64,000 nt of DNA from Antilocapra americana (taxonomy: Eukaryota > Chordata > Mammalia > Artiodactyla > Antilocapridae): positions 12,804,687-12,868,686 of the forward strand of contig ML664175.1 in the NCBI GenBank assembly GCA_007570785.1, in the 5' to 3' direction. Below, in pieces: positions 11,887 to 23,965 of the stretch. A model generated the notes under the pieces. The model saw only the letters and a program-made list of their open reading frames with translations, had not been told where the DNA came from and did not search any database. Position numbers and translations under genes: made by a program. The stretch's first letter is position 1. Each line of letters opens with the position of its first letter.

Positions 11887-12271
11887 TAAATGAATTATGC
11901 CGTATTTTTATTTGTTTCATATCCATACCAAGCTTTTCTCGTGTAGTTTACCATGAGTTTTCAGACACTGATCTTAGTGAGTATTTCTATTCATGCAACT
12001 ACATGTTTTAACTTAGTTTCAGTTTTTCTAAGGAAGGATATGGGTGTTACTATCCTCAGTTTACAAAATGACGGACCTAGAGTTTGGCAAGGTTGATGCA
12101 ATTGAAAGAGAGGTTTAAATATATTTAAGAAATCATTAAGATCAACTTGTTAGCAGTACAACAAAAGCTGTGGTAACTTGAGGGGGCAGGAGGTATAAAC
12201 AGAATATTTGGTTCATTTACATTAGAGTAAGTCAACAGATGACTAAACTTAACTTTAAAAAATGAAGTAAC

Positions 12272-13260
12272 TCCTGAGAAATCTGTCTGCAGGTCAAGAA
12301 GCAACAGTTAGAACTGGACATGGAACAACAGACTGGTTTCAAATTGGGAAAGGAATAAGTCAAGATTGTATATTGTCATCTTGCTTATTTAACGTTTATG
12401 CGGAGTACATCATGTGAAATGCCTGGCTGGATGAAGCACAAGCCAGAATCAAGATTGTAGGGAGAAATATCAATAAACTCAGATATGCAGATGACACCAC
12501 CCTTATGGCAGAAAGTGAAGAGGAACTAAGAGCCTTTTGATGAAAGTGAAAGAGGAGAGTGAAAAAGATGGCTTAAAACTCAACATTCAAGAAACCAAGA
12601 TCATGGCATCTGGTCCCATCACTTCATGGCAGATAGATGGGGAAACAATGGAAACAGTGATGGACTTTATTTTCTCGGGCTCCAAAATCACTGCAGATGG
12701 TGACTGCAGCCATGAAATTAAAAGACTCTTGCTCCCAAGCAGAAAAGCTATGACCAACCTAGATAGCATATTAAAAAGTAGAGACATTACTTTGCCAACC
12801 AAGGTCAAAGCTATGGTTTTTCCAGTGGGCACGTATGGATGTGAGAGATGGACCATAAACAAAGCTGAGCACCGACCGAAGAATTGATGCTTTTGAACTG
12901 TGGTGTTGGAGAAGACTCTTGAGAGTCCCTTGAACTGCAAAGAGATCCAACTAGTCCATCCTAAAGGAGATCAGTCCTGAGTGTTCATTGGAGGGATTGA
13001 TGCTGAAGCTGAAACTCCAATACTTTGGCCACCTGATGTGAATAACTGACTCATCAGAAAAGACCCTGATGCTGGGAAAGACTGAAGGCAGGAGGAGAAG
13101 GGGATGACAGAGGATAAGATGGTTGGATGGCATCACTGACTTGATGGACCTGAGTTTGAACAAGCTCCAGAAGTTGGTGAGGGACAGGGAAGCCTGGTGT
13201 GCCGCAGTCCATAGGGTCGCAAAGAGTTGGACACAACTGAGTGACTGAACTGAACTGAAC
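12272..13260 (+). mobile_element. BovB LINE, 5'-truncated, in BNIP2 intron 1
   Basis: BovB is an RTE-clade non-LTR retrotransposon abundant in ruminants. This copy carries the last part of the reverse transcriptase frame in broken pieces (for example ETKIMASGPITSWQIDGETM and GSKITADGDCSHEIKRLL), followed by the characteristic 3' end and a closing gactgaactgaac repeat. Frames are interrupted by frameshifts and stops, so it cannot make protein. It lies antisense to BNIP2. Confidence 0.95.
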
Positions 13261-15364
13261 ACATACATCTAGTTATCACTGGAAGTTTTAAAACAGAGGT
13301 AAAAGTGATTGACATCAGTGGAAGAAGAAGGTGGGATGGGGAGAATGAGGCTTTTCACAGTAAATCCTTCTAAAGTAACTTTTAAAACCACGTATGTGTA
13401 ACCAGTGGTCATGTTTAATGGTTGCCTATCTGCTGTGTTATTATAACATTCAAAGATACACAAAGCTGTACCAAAAAACCATTATGTTCCAGAACAACAA
13501 TAACAAAATTACATAGAAGTTTTCTAAAGTGTTAGATTTCACACAATAAACTAAATTCTTATCTCTGCCAAGACTGAGAGGCTTTCTTCCCAGTTTGAAT
13601 TCTTACTTAGGCTTAAGAGTTTCAAACATCTTCAAAAGGTTTACATTTTTGAGGAGCCACTTGCAAAATAGAAAAAAAAAAAAAAAGCAAATGCTGTCTT
13701 TTTTTCATCAGCATATTTGCTGGGAAAAGTCAGTTTATTTATATGTAGGAGTAAGGCATTTTTAATTCTCTTGGAAAAACAGGCAATTTTGAGAAATGAA
13801 TGGAAAACACACTTGGAATACAATAATCTTGACTTATCTAAGTGTTTGATATTCACTATAAAGTGAACTACTGTTTTATCTTAGATTTAATAACCAGGGA
13901 AGTTTCATTATTTAGTCTCACATTTGTACTGGGTGTTGGAAAAATAACAGAACGCTCTCAGTATTTTTCCAAATATTTCATATACTCAAAAATATTTAAT
14001 ATTTCAAAAATATAAGCAGTGACTGTAAGTTGCTACCACTATGTTTGCAACATCTAGCACAGTGTCTAGATGCACATAACAAGCCTGTAAATATTAGTTA
14101 GATTTAAAAGTAAATATTTAATTGTAAGGTGTAACACTGAATAATAAGCATTTGTTTTGTTCAACCTCAAGCTTATTTTTCTAATTAAACTACATAAATA
14201 GGCTTCCTGTTAAGTTTTACACCTCAATAAAAAGTAGTGAAAATATTTGGGGCAACTAACATACTGTCCATTTCTGTTGGGAGAAATATTCCATGTTTGT
14301 AAGAGAAAATACACACCTCGTGCAATTCTGAAAGATGAACCGTGTCTTTTAGCTATTTTACCACTTTAATAAGTCTGTCACATGAAAATACTACTTTAAA
14401 CACAGCCAGCCAGAGTCTGTCAGCTCACTAAGCTGATTCATTCAATTTTTACTTTAATATCATTGAGTCACATGATGTTAATACACCCCAGCATGTGGAC
14501 ATGGATATTTAGTTTGGGAATACTTTAAACAGGACCTAGAGGGAGAGAAAAATAGGGTCACTCTTAACCATTTCATCACAAATTTTAGAGGGAAAAATAT
14601 TGATACACTAGGTAACGTTAAAAAGTCCTTGAAGCACATTATCAGCAGCTGTAAGAACAGGAAGCAAGGAGCGATATAAGCACAACAACTCTGAAGGAAA
14701 TCAGGATATTGCCGACTCACGATACAAATAAATCAGAATGGGGAAGCAACAGTTTAAGATGCTAACTGTCAAAACAACCAAATGCAACAGGAATAACTTG
14801 ATTTCTCAGCGAACTTGTGGTAGTGGTGGCACATCATTACTTATGCCACTTATCAGTGGTGGTGATGGAGATAAATTCAAAACGGTAGCTGACTTCAGTG
14901 AGGTGTGGTGGTAAATTCAACCAAGATGAAATTGGGGATTTCCTCATGCAGCCTAACAATATAAGTAAAAATTAAATATTAAGATCATATTTAGAAACGC
15001 CCAATTATAACTTAAAATTTTACATGACAACTTCACTCTTACGTAGGTTAGATGGTGGAATAAGTGCTAGTACTCAACATGTACACTCAATTCAATTTTG
15101 TTCGGCAAAAGGAAATGCTTAGGCAAGTCCTTCACATCCCCATTTAAATGAAAGGACTTTGTTTCAAATGTTCATGTTCACATTCTCCTACGAAGCTGGC
15201 AATACTGGTAGCATATAGGAAAATACTTTTGGCCAGCCTGTAGTATGTTCAGGAAGGTCACCAATACACCTCTATAAAGATCCTACCTCCTGCTTCTCAT
15301 TGTTTCCTTGAGAGCAAAGTCATGTAGGTTTTTAAGCATGAAATGACACAAAGATACTAACACC
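13261..15364. other. BNIP2 intron 1, no recognised feature
   Basis: AT-rich intronic sequence. I see no conserved exon, recent SINE or LINE. A short A-run at about 13672-13687 is the only simple repeat. Confidence 0.6.
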
Positions 15365-16195
15365 TTAGAATGGCTATTATCAAAAAGACCAGAAACAGCA
15401 AGCAGCAGTGAGGGTGTGGAGAAAAGGAAATCCTTGGTGGAAATGTAAACTTGTGTAGCCACTATGGAAAACAGGAAGGAAGTTCCTCAAAAAATTAAAA
15501 CCAGAATTCCGGTACAATCCAGCAATTCCACTTTTGAGTATTTATCGGAAGACAAGTAAAACACTAATTAAAAAAGATGTGTGTACCCTCACGTTCAGAG
15601 CAGCATTATTTACAACAGCTGAGATATGCAAGTAACCTACGTATTCACTGATGAATGAATGGATAAACACACACACATACAGGAATATTATTCAATCGTT
15701 TAAAAAAAATTTGCCATCTGCCACACCACCAGTGGACCTTGAGGGCATTATGTAACATAAATGAAGGAAGTCAGAAAGAGAAAGACAAACACGTTATGAT
15801 CTCACTTACGTGCGTGGAATCTTAAAAAAACAAAACAAAAATCAAAGCTTACAGACACAGAGAACATATTGTCAGTTGCCAGAGGTGGAAGGTGGATGAA
15901 ATGGATCAAAGGGGTCAAAAGGTATAAACTTTTAGCTATAAAATAAGTCAGTTCTGGAAAGGTACAGCATGGTGACTATAGTTAGTTTCACTACATTAGA
16001 TATATGAAAGTTGCTAAGACAGTACATCTTTAAAGTTCTCATGATAAGAAAAAATTTTTATAACTAAATATGGTGATGAATGTTAACTAGACTTATCATA
16101 TGTTTTTGGCAATGCATACAAACATCAAAATCATGATGCTGTATATCTAAAACTAAAAATAATTTATCGGTCAGTTACATACCTCAATTAAATGT
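15365..16195 (+). mobile_element. L1 3'-end fragment, intronic
   Basis: Sense-oriented old L1 remnant: ccttagaatggctattatc, cagcagtgagggtgtggag, gtaaacttgtgtagccac, then the 3' UTR text around aatgaatggataaac. The ORF2 end is heavily mutated. It lies in BNIP2 intron 1, antisense to the gene. Confidence 0.85.
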
Positions 16196-16199
16196 GATA

Positions 16200-17620
16200 C
16201 CCTATCAGAAATGTTAATACAAAATTCAAGAAAAATCACAAAGCGCTGTTTCTCACAATTGTGAAGACAAAGCACAGGACAATTATGCCAACCATAAAAG
16301 GTACATTTATTATATTATCAGTATGCAGAACATACTGGAGAGCTCTGAGACCTTAAAAATATTTAAGTCTAATACTTTCTAGAGTTACAAATATTAGATG
16401 TAATATAAAAGTATAACTTTGTAATATTATTATCATCACATTATACTAGCACTCTGCTTTATAGAGTGTAAGTTTAAGATGACATCTTTTGATCCAGGTC
16501 AGCCAAGGTTAAATGATCTGATCTGGCTACACATATACTTCCTTTCTTAGGCATCTTTTTCCATTGCTGCTCCTTCTATGAGCATTACACCAGAAGAATG
16601 AACAGAACCACTTTCCAAAGAGTGCCTTTCCCATATACTAACTCTTTGTATATCCATCTCATACATTCCAACCAAAAATTCTGTATCATATATAAAACAC
16701 TGGGGTTATTATCCCCATTTTACCTTATATTTGAGGCAAATAACCACATCCTGGTTTCCAGATTAGAGCTAGACTGTTTCTAATACAGCACACTGTCTCC
16801 AGTTCACTGGCAACTTTCTACAGAATAAGCCTGTCAAGCTAGCTTTGGCTAAACTTAGCTTCAAAGGTTCTGTAATGCCTAAAGACTACAGTAACACTAA
16901 GTAAGGATGATTGAGTTCAAGTCCTATGTTTGCAGAAGGAGACCTGCTATATACTTCCTGTCTAAAAACCAACAATATTAGGCTGCAACAGAGATTATGA
17001 AAATTAGAAACACTGTGTGGAGAAAATGTAAAATGATAAGTAGTAAGGAGAAGATATGCAAGATCATCAAGAAAATGGTCTATAGGATAACTAGACACAG
17101 TAACTTCAGTTAAAATTCTGAGGAAACATTCATTGACAAATTGTTGAAACTCCTATACAATTTTAGATAAAGAATATGTTTAATTTTAAAAATGAAGTAG
17201 TTAAGCATTAGGAGAAGTAGCGTAATTCGTTTTTTTTTTTAAAAAGGTGAAGATGGGAAAAAAAGCAACATCAAAAATCAATCACACATTTCATTAAATT
17301 ACATGGAAGGCGCTAAGACTACCTGGATGACTAAAGCCGTGCTCTCAAAGAGCTTGCCAGAGCACAGCAGACCGAGGGGAAGTTTCAAATCGACGTAATA
17401 GACGCAAATAAATTTCTGATTTACTATGAGTTCGTCTAGCAGATCATCCGTGACCTCAGGTGCACCAAGGAAACCCAAGCCACTTGTGCCAGCTCTTTAA
17501 GTAAAAGACAGTGTCCAGGCAGGAACTCATTCACGTATCAAGCTCCATCACAAATGCCGCTTCCTTGTCTATTCCCCACGGGTGTGGAGCACGTTAGACA
17601 GCCAGGTTTCTTTGTTCTGC
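16200..17620. other. BNIP2 intron 1, promoter-proximal, no recognised feature
   Basis: Mostly AT-rich sequence becoming GC-richer after about 17,300. No exon or transposable element was recognised. Confidence 0.5.
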
Positions 17621-17624
17621 ACCA

Positions 17625-18260
17625 CGACCGACGCTGGTGAGAAATAAGGGACTAACAGGGCCCAGGGGCTGCACCCAGACCGGGAAGGGTGCAGGGGGGC
17701 GCAGAGAAGAGGCCAGGTTCTCAGCCGAGCACAGCCCCCACACCCGGGAAAGGGCTGGGAGGAGCGGGGAAGCTAGGCTGGCACCGAGCAAACAGACGCC
17801 TGGCCCGGGGCGGGGATCCGGGAAGCGCCTCCGGCAATGGGTTAGGCTGGGGCTTCCTCTCTCGGACCGCCCCGAGGCCCGTCCTCCGCGCGGAGCCGCC
17901 GGCCCGAGGGGCACTCACCCCGGAGGAAGCCTCGGCCTCCCGGTCGTCTTCGCCCCGCCAGGCCGGCGACGCGGGGCTGGCGGCCAGGGCGCGGAAGGTA
18001 GCGCCGAGCGCGGCCCGCTCCTCTCCGCCGGCGGCGAGCCCTGGGCCCGGCCCCTGAGCCACAGCGGCAGCTACCGCGGCCGACCCGGATACAGAGAGCC
18101 GCTCCGAAGGAAGTGACAACACCCGGACCTTCCCCGGACCCGGGCCGAGGCGTGCCGGCGTCGCCCAGCCCGAGTCCCTGCCCCGCCCACACCCTCGGCG
18201 GCCGGGGAAGGCCGCACTGACGCTCCGCCGCAGGAGCCTCCTCTTCCTGCGCTGGGCCGC
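17625..18260. promoter_or_regulatory. BNIP2: CpG island and BNIP2 promoter region
   Basis: An abrupt GC-rich block with frequent CpG dinucleotides inside an otherwise AT-rich window, marking the 5' end of BNIP2. A GC box (CCCCGCCC on the plus strand) sits at 18181-18188. An ETS-like GGAAGTGAC lies near 18108-18116. No TATA box is evident, as expected for a broadly expressed CpG-island promoter. The edge toward 18,260 is sharp: AT-rich sequence begins immediately. The exact transcription start cannot be set from sequence alone. Confidence 0.9.
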
Positions 18261-18272
18261 TGCCCTTTTCAT
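17919..18272 (-). CDS. BNIP2: BNIP2 exon 1 (5' UTR or N-terminal extension)
   Basis: The donor GTGAGT at 17913-17918 follows ...TCCTCCGGG and is a strong consensus site. Upstream of it one frame is open for 118 codons back to an ATG at 18270-18272. It is Arg/Pro/Gly/Ala-rich (for example VRVLSLPSERLSVSGSAA) and ends EAEASSG in phase 0, exactly the phase of exon 2. Spliced, it would add 137 residues before the usual Met. I recall that longer human BNIP2 isoforms exist, which supports translation. However, the only in-frame ATG lies at the extreme edge of the island, so the true start may be a non-AUG codon or a downstream-transcribed form, and the exon may act as 5' UTR in most transcripts. 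Confidence 0.6.
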
Positions 18273-18305
18273 ATTCTTTATGAAGCCATTTTCATATTCT
18301 TTATG
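18266..18305 (+). repeat. Tandem repeat at CpG-island edge
   Basis: The 17-base string ttttcatattctttatg occurs at 18266-18282 and again at 18289-18305 (period 23). It sits exactly at the change from GC-rich island to AT-rich flank and contains the only in-frame ATG of the exon 1 reading frame. Confidence 0.9.
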
Positions 18306-18432
18306 TTGGCTTTACTGATCATTATGAGTTACATTATACAATAAAGGGTATGCAAAAAGGGCAGGAAAAATACTTGCTGTCTCATTGGGGAAGTGAAACT
18401 CAGAAAAAACCCTTAGAGTTTGGTAAAATTCT

Positions 18433-19856
18433 TAAGTGAACAATGCAAAGAAATACAGGAAAGCAATAGAATAGAAAGACTAGAGATCACTTCCAGAAAA
18501 TTAGAGCTACAAAGGGAACATTTCATACAAAGATGGGCACAATAAAGGACAGAAGTGGCAAGGAACTAAGAGAAACAAGAGATGAAGAAGTGGTGGCAAG
18601 AATACACCGAAGCATTGTACCCCAAAGTCCTAATGACCCAGATAACCACAGTGGTGTGATTACTCTCCTAGAGCCAGACATCCTGGAGTGTGAAGTCAAG
18701 TGGGCCTTAGGAAGCATTATTAGGAACAAAACTAGTGGAGGTGATGGAATTCCAGCTGAGCTATTCCAAATCCTAAATGATGATGCTGTTAAAGTGCTTG
18801 CTGCACTCAATATACCAACAAATTTGTAAAACTCAGCAGTGGCCCCAAGACTGGAAAAGATCAGTTCTCATTCCAACCCTAAAGAAGGGCAATGCCAAAG
18901 AATGTTCAAACCACCATACAACTGCACTCATTTCACATGCTAGCAAAGTAATGCTCAAAATTCTTCAAACTAGGCCTCAACACCACATGAACCAAGAACT
19001 TCTAGACATACAAGCTGGATTTAGAAAAGGCAGAGCAACCAGAGATCAAATTGCCAACATCCACTGGATCACAGAAAAAGCAAGAGAATTTCAGAAAAAT
19101 ATCTACTTCTGCTTCACTAGCTACGCTAAAGCCTTTGACTGTGTAGATCATAATAAACTGGAAAATTCTTAAAGAGAAGGGAATACCAAACCATGTGATT
19201 TGCCTCTTGAGAAATCTGTATGCAGGTCAGGAAGCAACAGTTAGAACTGGACATGGAACAACAGATTGATTCAAAATTGGGAAAGGAGTACGTCAAGGCT
19301 GTATATTGTCACCCTGCTTATTTAACTTATATGCAGAGTACATCATGCAAAGTATTGGACTGGATGACTCATCAACTGGAATCAAGATTGTGGGGAGAAA
19401 TATCAACAACCTCACATACTCAGATGATACCACCCTAATGGCAGAAAGCGAAGAGGAACTAAAGAGTCTGTTAATGAGGGTGAAAGAAGAGGTGAAAAAA
19501 AAACTCAGCAGTCAAGAAGCTAAGATCATGGCATTCGGTCCATAGATGGGGGAAAAATGGAAACAGTGACAGAGTATTTTCCTGGGCTCCAAAATCACTG
19601 CAGATGGTGAGTGCAGCCATGAAATTGAAAGATACTTACTCCTGGGAAGAAAAGCTATGACAAACCTAGACAGCATATTAAAAAGCAGAGACATCACTTT
19701 TCTGACCAAGGTCCATATTCAAAGCTATGGTTTTTCCAATAGTCATGTATGGATGTGAGAGTTGAACCATAAAGAAGACCGAATGCCCAAGAATTGTGGT
19801 GCTGAAGAAGACTTTTGAGAGTCCCTTGAACAGCAAGACAATCAGACCAGTCAATC
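18433..19856 (+). mobile_element. BovB LINE, internal reverse transcriptase portion
   Basis: Broken reverse transcriptase reading frames in order: LEPDILECEVKWALGSIIRN with SGGDGIPAELFQ, then QDWKRSVLIPTLKKGN, QAGFRKGRATRDQIANIHWI, KAFDCVDHNKL, and the YSDDTTLM active-site region (normally YADD). Several frameshifts separate them. The copy stops abruptly at about 19,856, before the usual BovB 3' end, where L1 3' sequence follows. It lies just upstream of the BNIP2 promoter. Confidence 0.95.
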
Positions 19857-20045
19857 TGGGTTAGGGGTGAGATGGGTGGTAGGGAGGCTCAAGAGGGAAG
19901 GGATGTATGTACACTTATAGCTGATACATGTTCCTATATAGCAGAAATGAAAACATTGTAAAGCAATTATACTCCAATTAAAAAATAAATTTTAAAAAGT
20001 GATTTAAAAAACAAAAAATAATATAAAAATAATAATAAAAAAAGA
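19857..20045 (+). mobile_element. L1 3' UTR fragment
   Basis: Sense L1 end: ggctcaagagggaaggg, tacacttatagctgatac, cattgtaaagcaattatac, tccaattaaaaaataaat, then an A-rich tail to about 20,045. Only the last ~190 bases are present, a strongly 5'-truncated insertion abutting BovB. Confidence 0.85.
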
Positions 20046-22915
20046 TCCTTATTACTGACAGTCATTTAAAGGCAAGCACTATAGCCAGGGTTGGATCACA
20101 AAATGGCATTGGCTTAAAATGGCTTCTGTTATGTTAAAACGCTTATCTAGTTCCTTTCCTCCGAGGATCCACTACCCTATCAGCTTACAAAACTATATGT
20201 GGAGAACGATCAACTTATTTAGTTGTGGACCATGTTTTCGTAAGATGAAAGTATCAAGAAAATTTCATCATTAGAGTCAACAGCCATAAAATTACCTGCC
20301 AAGTTGCTATAAAGTCTTCTAAACATTTATTCTCAGTCCCTGTACCATCTGTCTCACTGTGGCGCGGTAACAAACAGTTCTCTGAAGGGCCCAGGTCTAT
20401 GAGCCATGTTTTGAGTAGCAATGCTGCTCCATGGCTTCAGTGAACTAAGATTAGTTTGGAGACTGTAATGACCCTTCTCAAATCCCAAACCCTGAATCCC
20501 TGCAAAGGCCCAGTAGTCAACAATTTGGGTAGTACACTATGGAATGAAAGGGCTTGAGGGGAACTGAAAAGCTCAAAATTTTAAATCATTGACCCAAAAT
20601 ACAGTTCCTGGGTTTACATTGCTTTGGAAACATTTACTCACAGCTGGCAGGGGGTTAAACTCTGTGTGTCTCATCTGTAAAATGGGGAATAAGTAATACT
20701 TCTTAAGACTTTTGTGAGATAAAGCCATATGTATATTAGAATAGTGTATGATATATTGTAATTGTAAATGTGTTAGGTATTATTGTCCTATCAGTTTTGT
20801 TAAGTAGCTGGCAGAGTGAACAACAAAAATAAAACTGATCAACTAACAGAGCTTTAAACAACTTCTTGGACCATGCTCCTTAGAAAACAATTTCGTCTTT
20901 GATTAACAGATTTTTCAGTTCCATGTCCTGCAATGTGTAATATTCTCCACAGGGTGGCAGAAAATCATTTGAAATCATAAACAGTTACGTGGTTTTACAA
21001 TCTTTAGTTTCTTTTTCATTTCCCTAACTGTATTGTTCAAATATGTTTGGTCAGTATTTGCTTTGGATTTTGAGTAAGCCATTCTACTCTTTGACTTTTT
21101 ATCTCCATCTCATAAATTATCCGTTCTTATTGTTGAAATGTTACAAACTATGGATAAGACAAGAAGGATAGTTGCGCTATTAACACAATTATGTATATAG
21201 CCTTTCAGATTTTTTTTTTGTATATGTGTGTGTATATATATATATATATAAAAACTACAAAAATAACTCATATTTTATAAAAATAAAATAATAGTTTATA
21301 ATCTAATTTTTTCTTCTCATTTAAAAATATATCCTGAATTCCTTTTCTGGTCAATAAGTATATTTAATACTATCATTTTTATTATGGATAATTTATGTAC
21401 TGACAATTCCTTATTGAACATTTAGTCTGCTCAGATTTGGATACTCCATCTAGTGTTAAACATAACATTGCACAGAGTATCCATAAGGTCAGAAATACAG
21501 GACTGACTTATTTTCCAAACAATATATTGACTACATTTCCAAATTATACATTCACTATGTTTTCCCCCAACTTTTAGGTGAAATAACTTGAAGCAATGGG
21601 TCCAATTATTAATCCTAAAAAAGAATATACTATTTTCCCTGTGTTTGCAAACTTTTCAGATAATCTTTGGTGTCCTATGACAATCACTTGCTTTTTCTAT
21701 CTGGTTCTGTGAATAGGTAGATATTTAGACTCCTAAAAATTAGAAAATAATTCAGAGGTGCCAACTAAATAATGCTGCTAGCCATGTGGTGCTACAGGGA
21801 TTTAATCATTAGAATTGCAGCTGCTGACTTTTAATAGACTCTGAAAGGAATTCAGGGTTGAGATCAGGATTGAGGCCCTTTATGATCTGGGGAAACTGGC
21901 AGAATTAGCCTTTAGATAGTCAGATACTTTCAGGAGAAATTTTTAATGAACCTGGATTCTTGTATCTTTCCATATTTAGAAAAGCACTAAAACCATTAAC
22001 TAAGATGTGTTCCTTGTGACTAGCAGCAAACTTCTGAGATGTATACTTGGTTGCCCATTCTCCCTTTGCCAAAGTCACACATATACTGACCTCCCCTCCC
22101 TCTTTATCTCTTTGGAATAGTATACCAGAGCTAGCTGAAATGCTGTTTTCCTGCTATAGTTTTTAGAAAGACACTAAATAAGGTCTACTTGCAATATTTA
22201 CCCTGTGAATTTTTTTAAGTTCACAAAGAAAAAACGTGTGGCTTCCAGACCTTAAGCACAAAGCAATATACACTAGCTCACAAACACCATCGATCTTTTC
22301 CTCTGTGGATTTTGGTTTTGGTGTTATGTTAAATAGACCCTCCTCACTCTAAAATTAAATCGGTAGTCGTTGTTTAGAGTTCATCTTTTTAAAAAAACAC
22401 AAACATTAAATCCAATTGGGATTTTGTATATATGCTTATGATAAGAGGTAAGGAATCTGAGTTTTCCTAAACTGACACAATATCCCACCCAACATCATTT
22501 ATTGAATAATCCAGTAAATTTTTGAACTTGACTAGGACTCAATCAAGTGAATGCTCACTTTCAAAGTTACCATCTAAGGTCACCCACTTTGTTCAAGTAC
22601 CCATTCACAAACATTTTGACAAACCTTTGTATTCATTCACAGATCATTAGACAAATCTTTACTGGACAATATTGTGAGTCCTGAGGATTGGGCCCTGAGG
22701 ATAAGATGAAAAAGGTCTACCTTCAAGGAGCTCGTAGACTAGTCAGAGAAAGGGGCAAGTGAAGACACTAAATAGTTTGGTAGATTGAGTGATCTTAGTA
22801 CTTCTAAGGTGCAGCTAAACAGAAGAGAGCTAACTAGATTGAGGGGGGTGGCAGATGCGGAAAAGAAAGGAAGACTTTCTGCAAGAGGTATATCAAGCTT
22901 AAGAATAAGAGGAGT
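20046..22915. other. Intergenic, mostly unrecognised
   Basis: No gene. A degenerate MIR-like stretch is plausible near 20,650-20,830 (catctgtaaaatggggaata). A TG/TA microsatellite lies at about 21,222-21,250. The rest is AT-rich sequence without a recognised element. Confidence 0.5.
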
Positions 22916-22916
22916 A

Positions 22917-23127
22917 GGGACTTCCTTCCCTGGTGGCCCAGTGGCTAGGACTCCGTGCCCCAAATGCAGGGGGCACTGGTTCCATCCCTGGTCAGGGAAC
23001 TAGATCTCACATGCTGCAACTTGAGAGTTCTCATGCCACAACTAGAGACCCGGCATGTCATAATGAAGATCGAAAATCTGTGTGTTGCAGCTAAGATCTG
23101 GTGCAGTGAAGTAAAAAAAAAAGATTA
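22917..23127 (+). repeat. CHR-type SINE (tRNA-Glu-derived)
   Basis: Begins gggacttccttccctgg, contains the B-box-like ggttccatccctgg and the body motif catgctgcaacttgagag, and ends in an A-run at about 23,112-23,121. Standard cetartiodactyl SINE; no function implied. Confidence 0.9.
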
Positions 23128-23269
23128 AGAGGAGGATCTTGCAAGTAGAGGGAATGGCATATAAAGTGCCGGCTGTTCATTGTGACTAACGCACAAGCAG
23201 TGGTAGTACGAGCAGGCATGAATGGCTGTAGTAACAACAATAAGTAGTTAAAGGCCAGATGAAAAAGGG

Positions 23270-23965
23270 ATTTTTTTTTTTGCCCTGAAAATTGAGCTGC
23301 CGTATGATCTTGCAATCTCACTCCTGGGCATATCTCTGGAGAAAAACATAATTGGAAAAGATACATTCACCCCAATGTTCATAGCAGCACTATTTCCAAC
23401 AGTAAAGACATGGGAGCAACCAAAATGTCCACTGACAGAGAACTGGGTAAAGATTATGCAGTACCTATATACAATGGACTATTACTCATCATTAAAAAGA
23501 ATGAAATAATGCCATTTGCAGCAACATAGGTGGGCCTAGAGATTGTTATACTAAGTAAAACAAGTGAGACAGAAACAAATAAACATCATATGATTATCAC
23601 TAATACATGGAATCTAAAAACATGATACAAATGAGCTTATTTACGAAACAGAAACAGACTCACAGATAAAGGAAACAAATTTATGGCTCCCAAAGGGGTA
23701 GGGGAAGGATAAATTAGGAATTTGGTATAAAAATATATACACTACTATACATGAAATAGATAATCAACAAAGGCCTACTGTATGGCACTGGAAATTTTAC
23801 TCAATATCTTGTAATAATTTATAATGGAAGAGAACATAAAAACTATATATATTATATATATATTCAGTTATATACATATAACTTAATCACTTTGCTATAT
23901 ACCTGAAACACATTATAAATCAACTATATTGACACACAACATTATAAATCAACTATATTTCAAAG
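23270..23965 (+). mobile_element. L1 3'-end fragment
   Basis: Sense L1 text from the end of ORF2 into the 3' UTR: gagctgccgtatgatcttgc, atagcagcactatttccaac, accaaaatgtccactgac, then ggcccaggg-like 3' UTR and tandem copies of cattataaatcaactatatt at 23,911-23,959. Coding sequence is disrupted. Confidence 0.9.

Noticed and set aside
12537..12940. 116/117-codon frames on both strands
   Set aside because: Both lie in a broken BovB; the sense one is a reverse transcriptase remnant, already covered by the element.
17637..18116. 159- and 122-codon plus-strand frames in the CpG island
   Set aside because: GC-rich DNA has few stops in any frame. The minus-strand frame has splice and phase support; these do not.
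22917..23127. tRNA-like sequence with B-box-like text
   Set aside because: It is the tRNA-derived head of a CHR-type SINE, not a tRNA gene.
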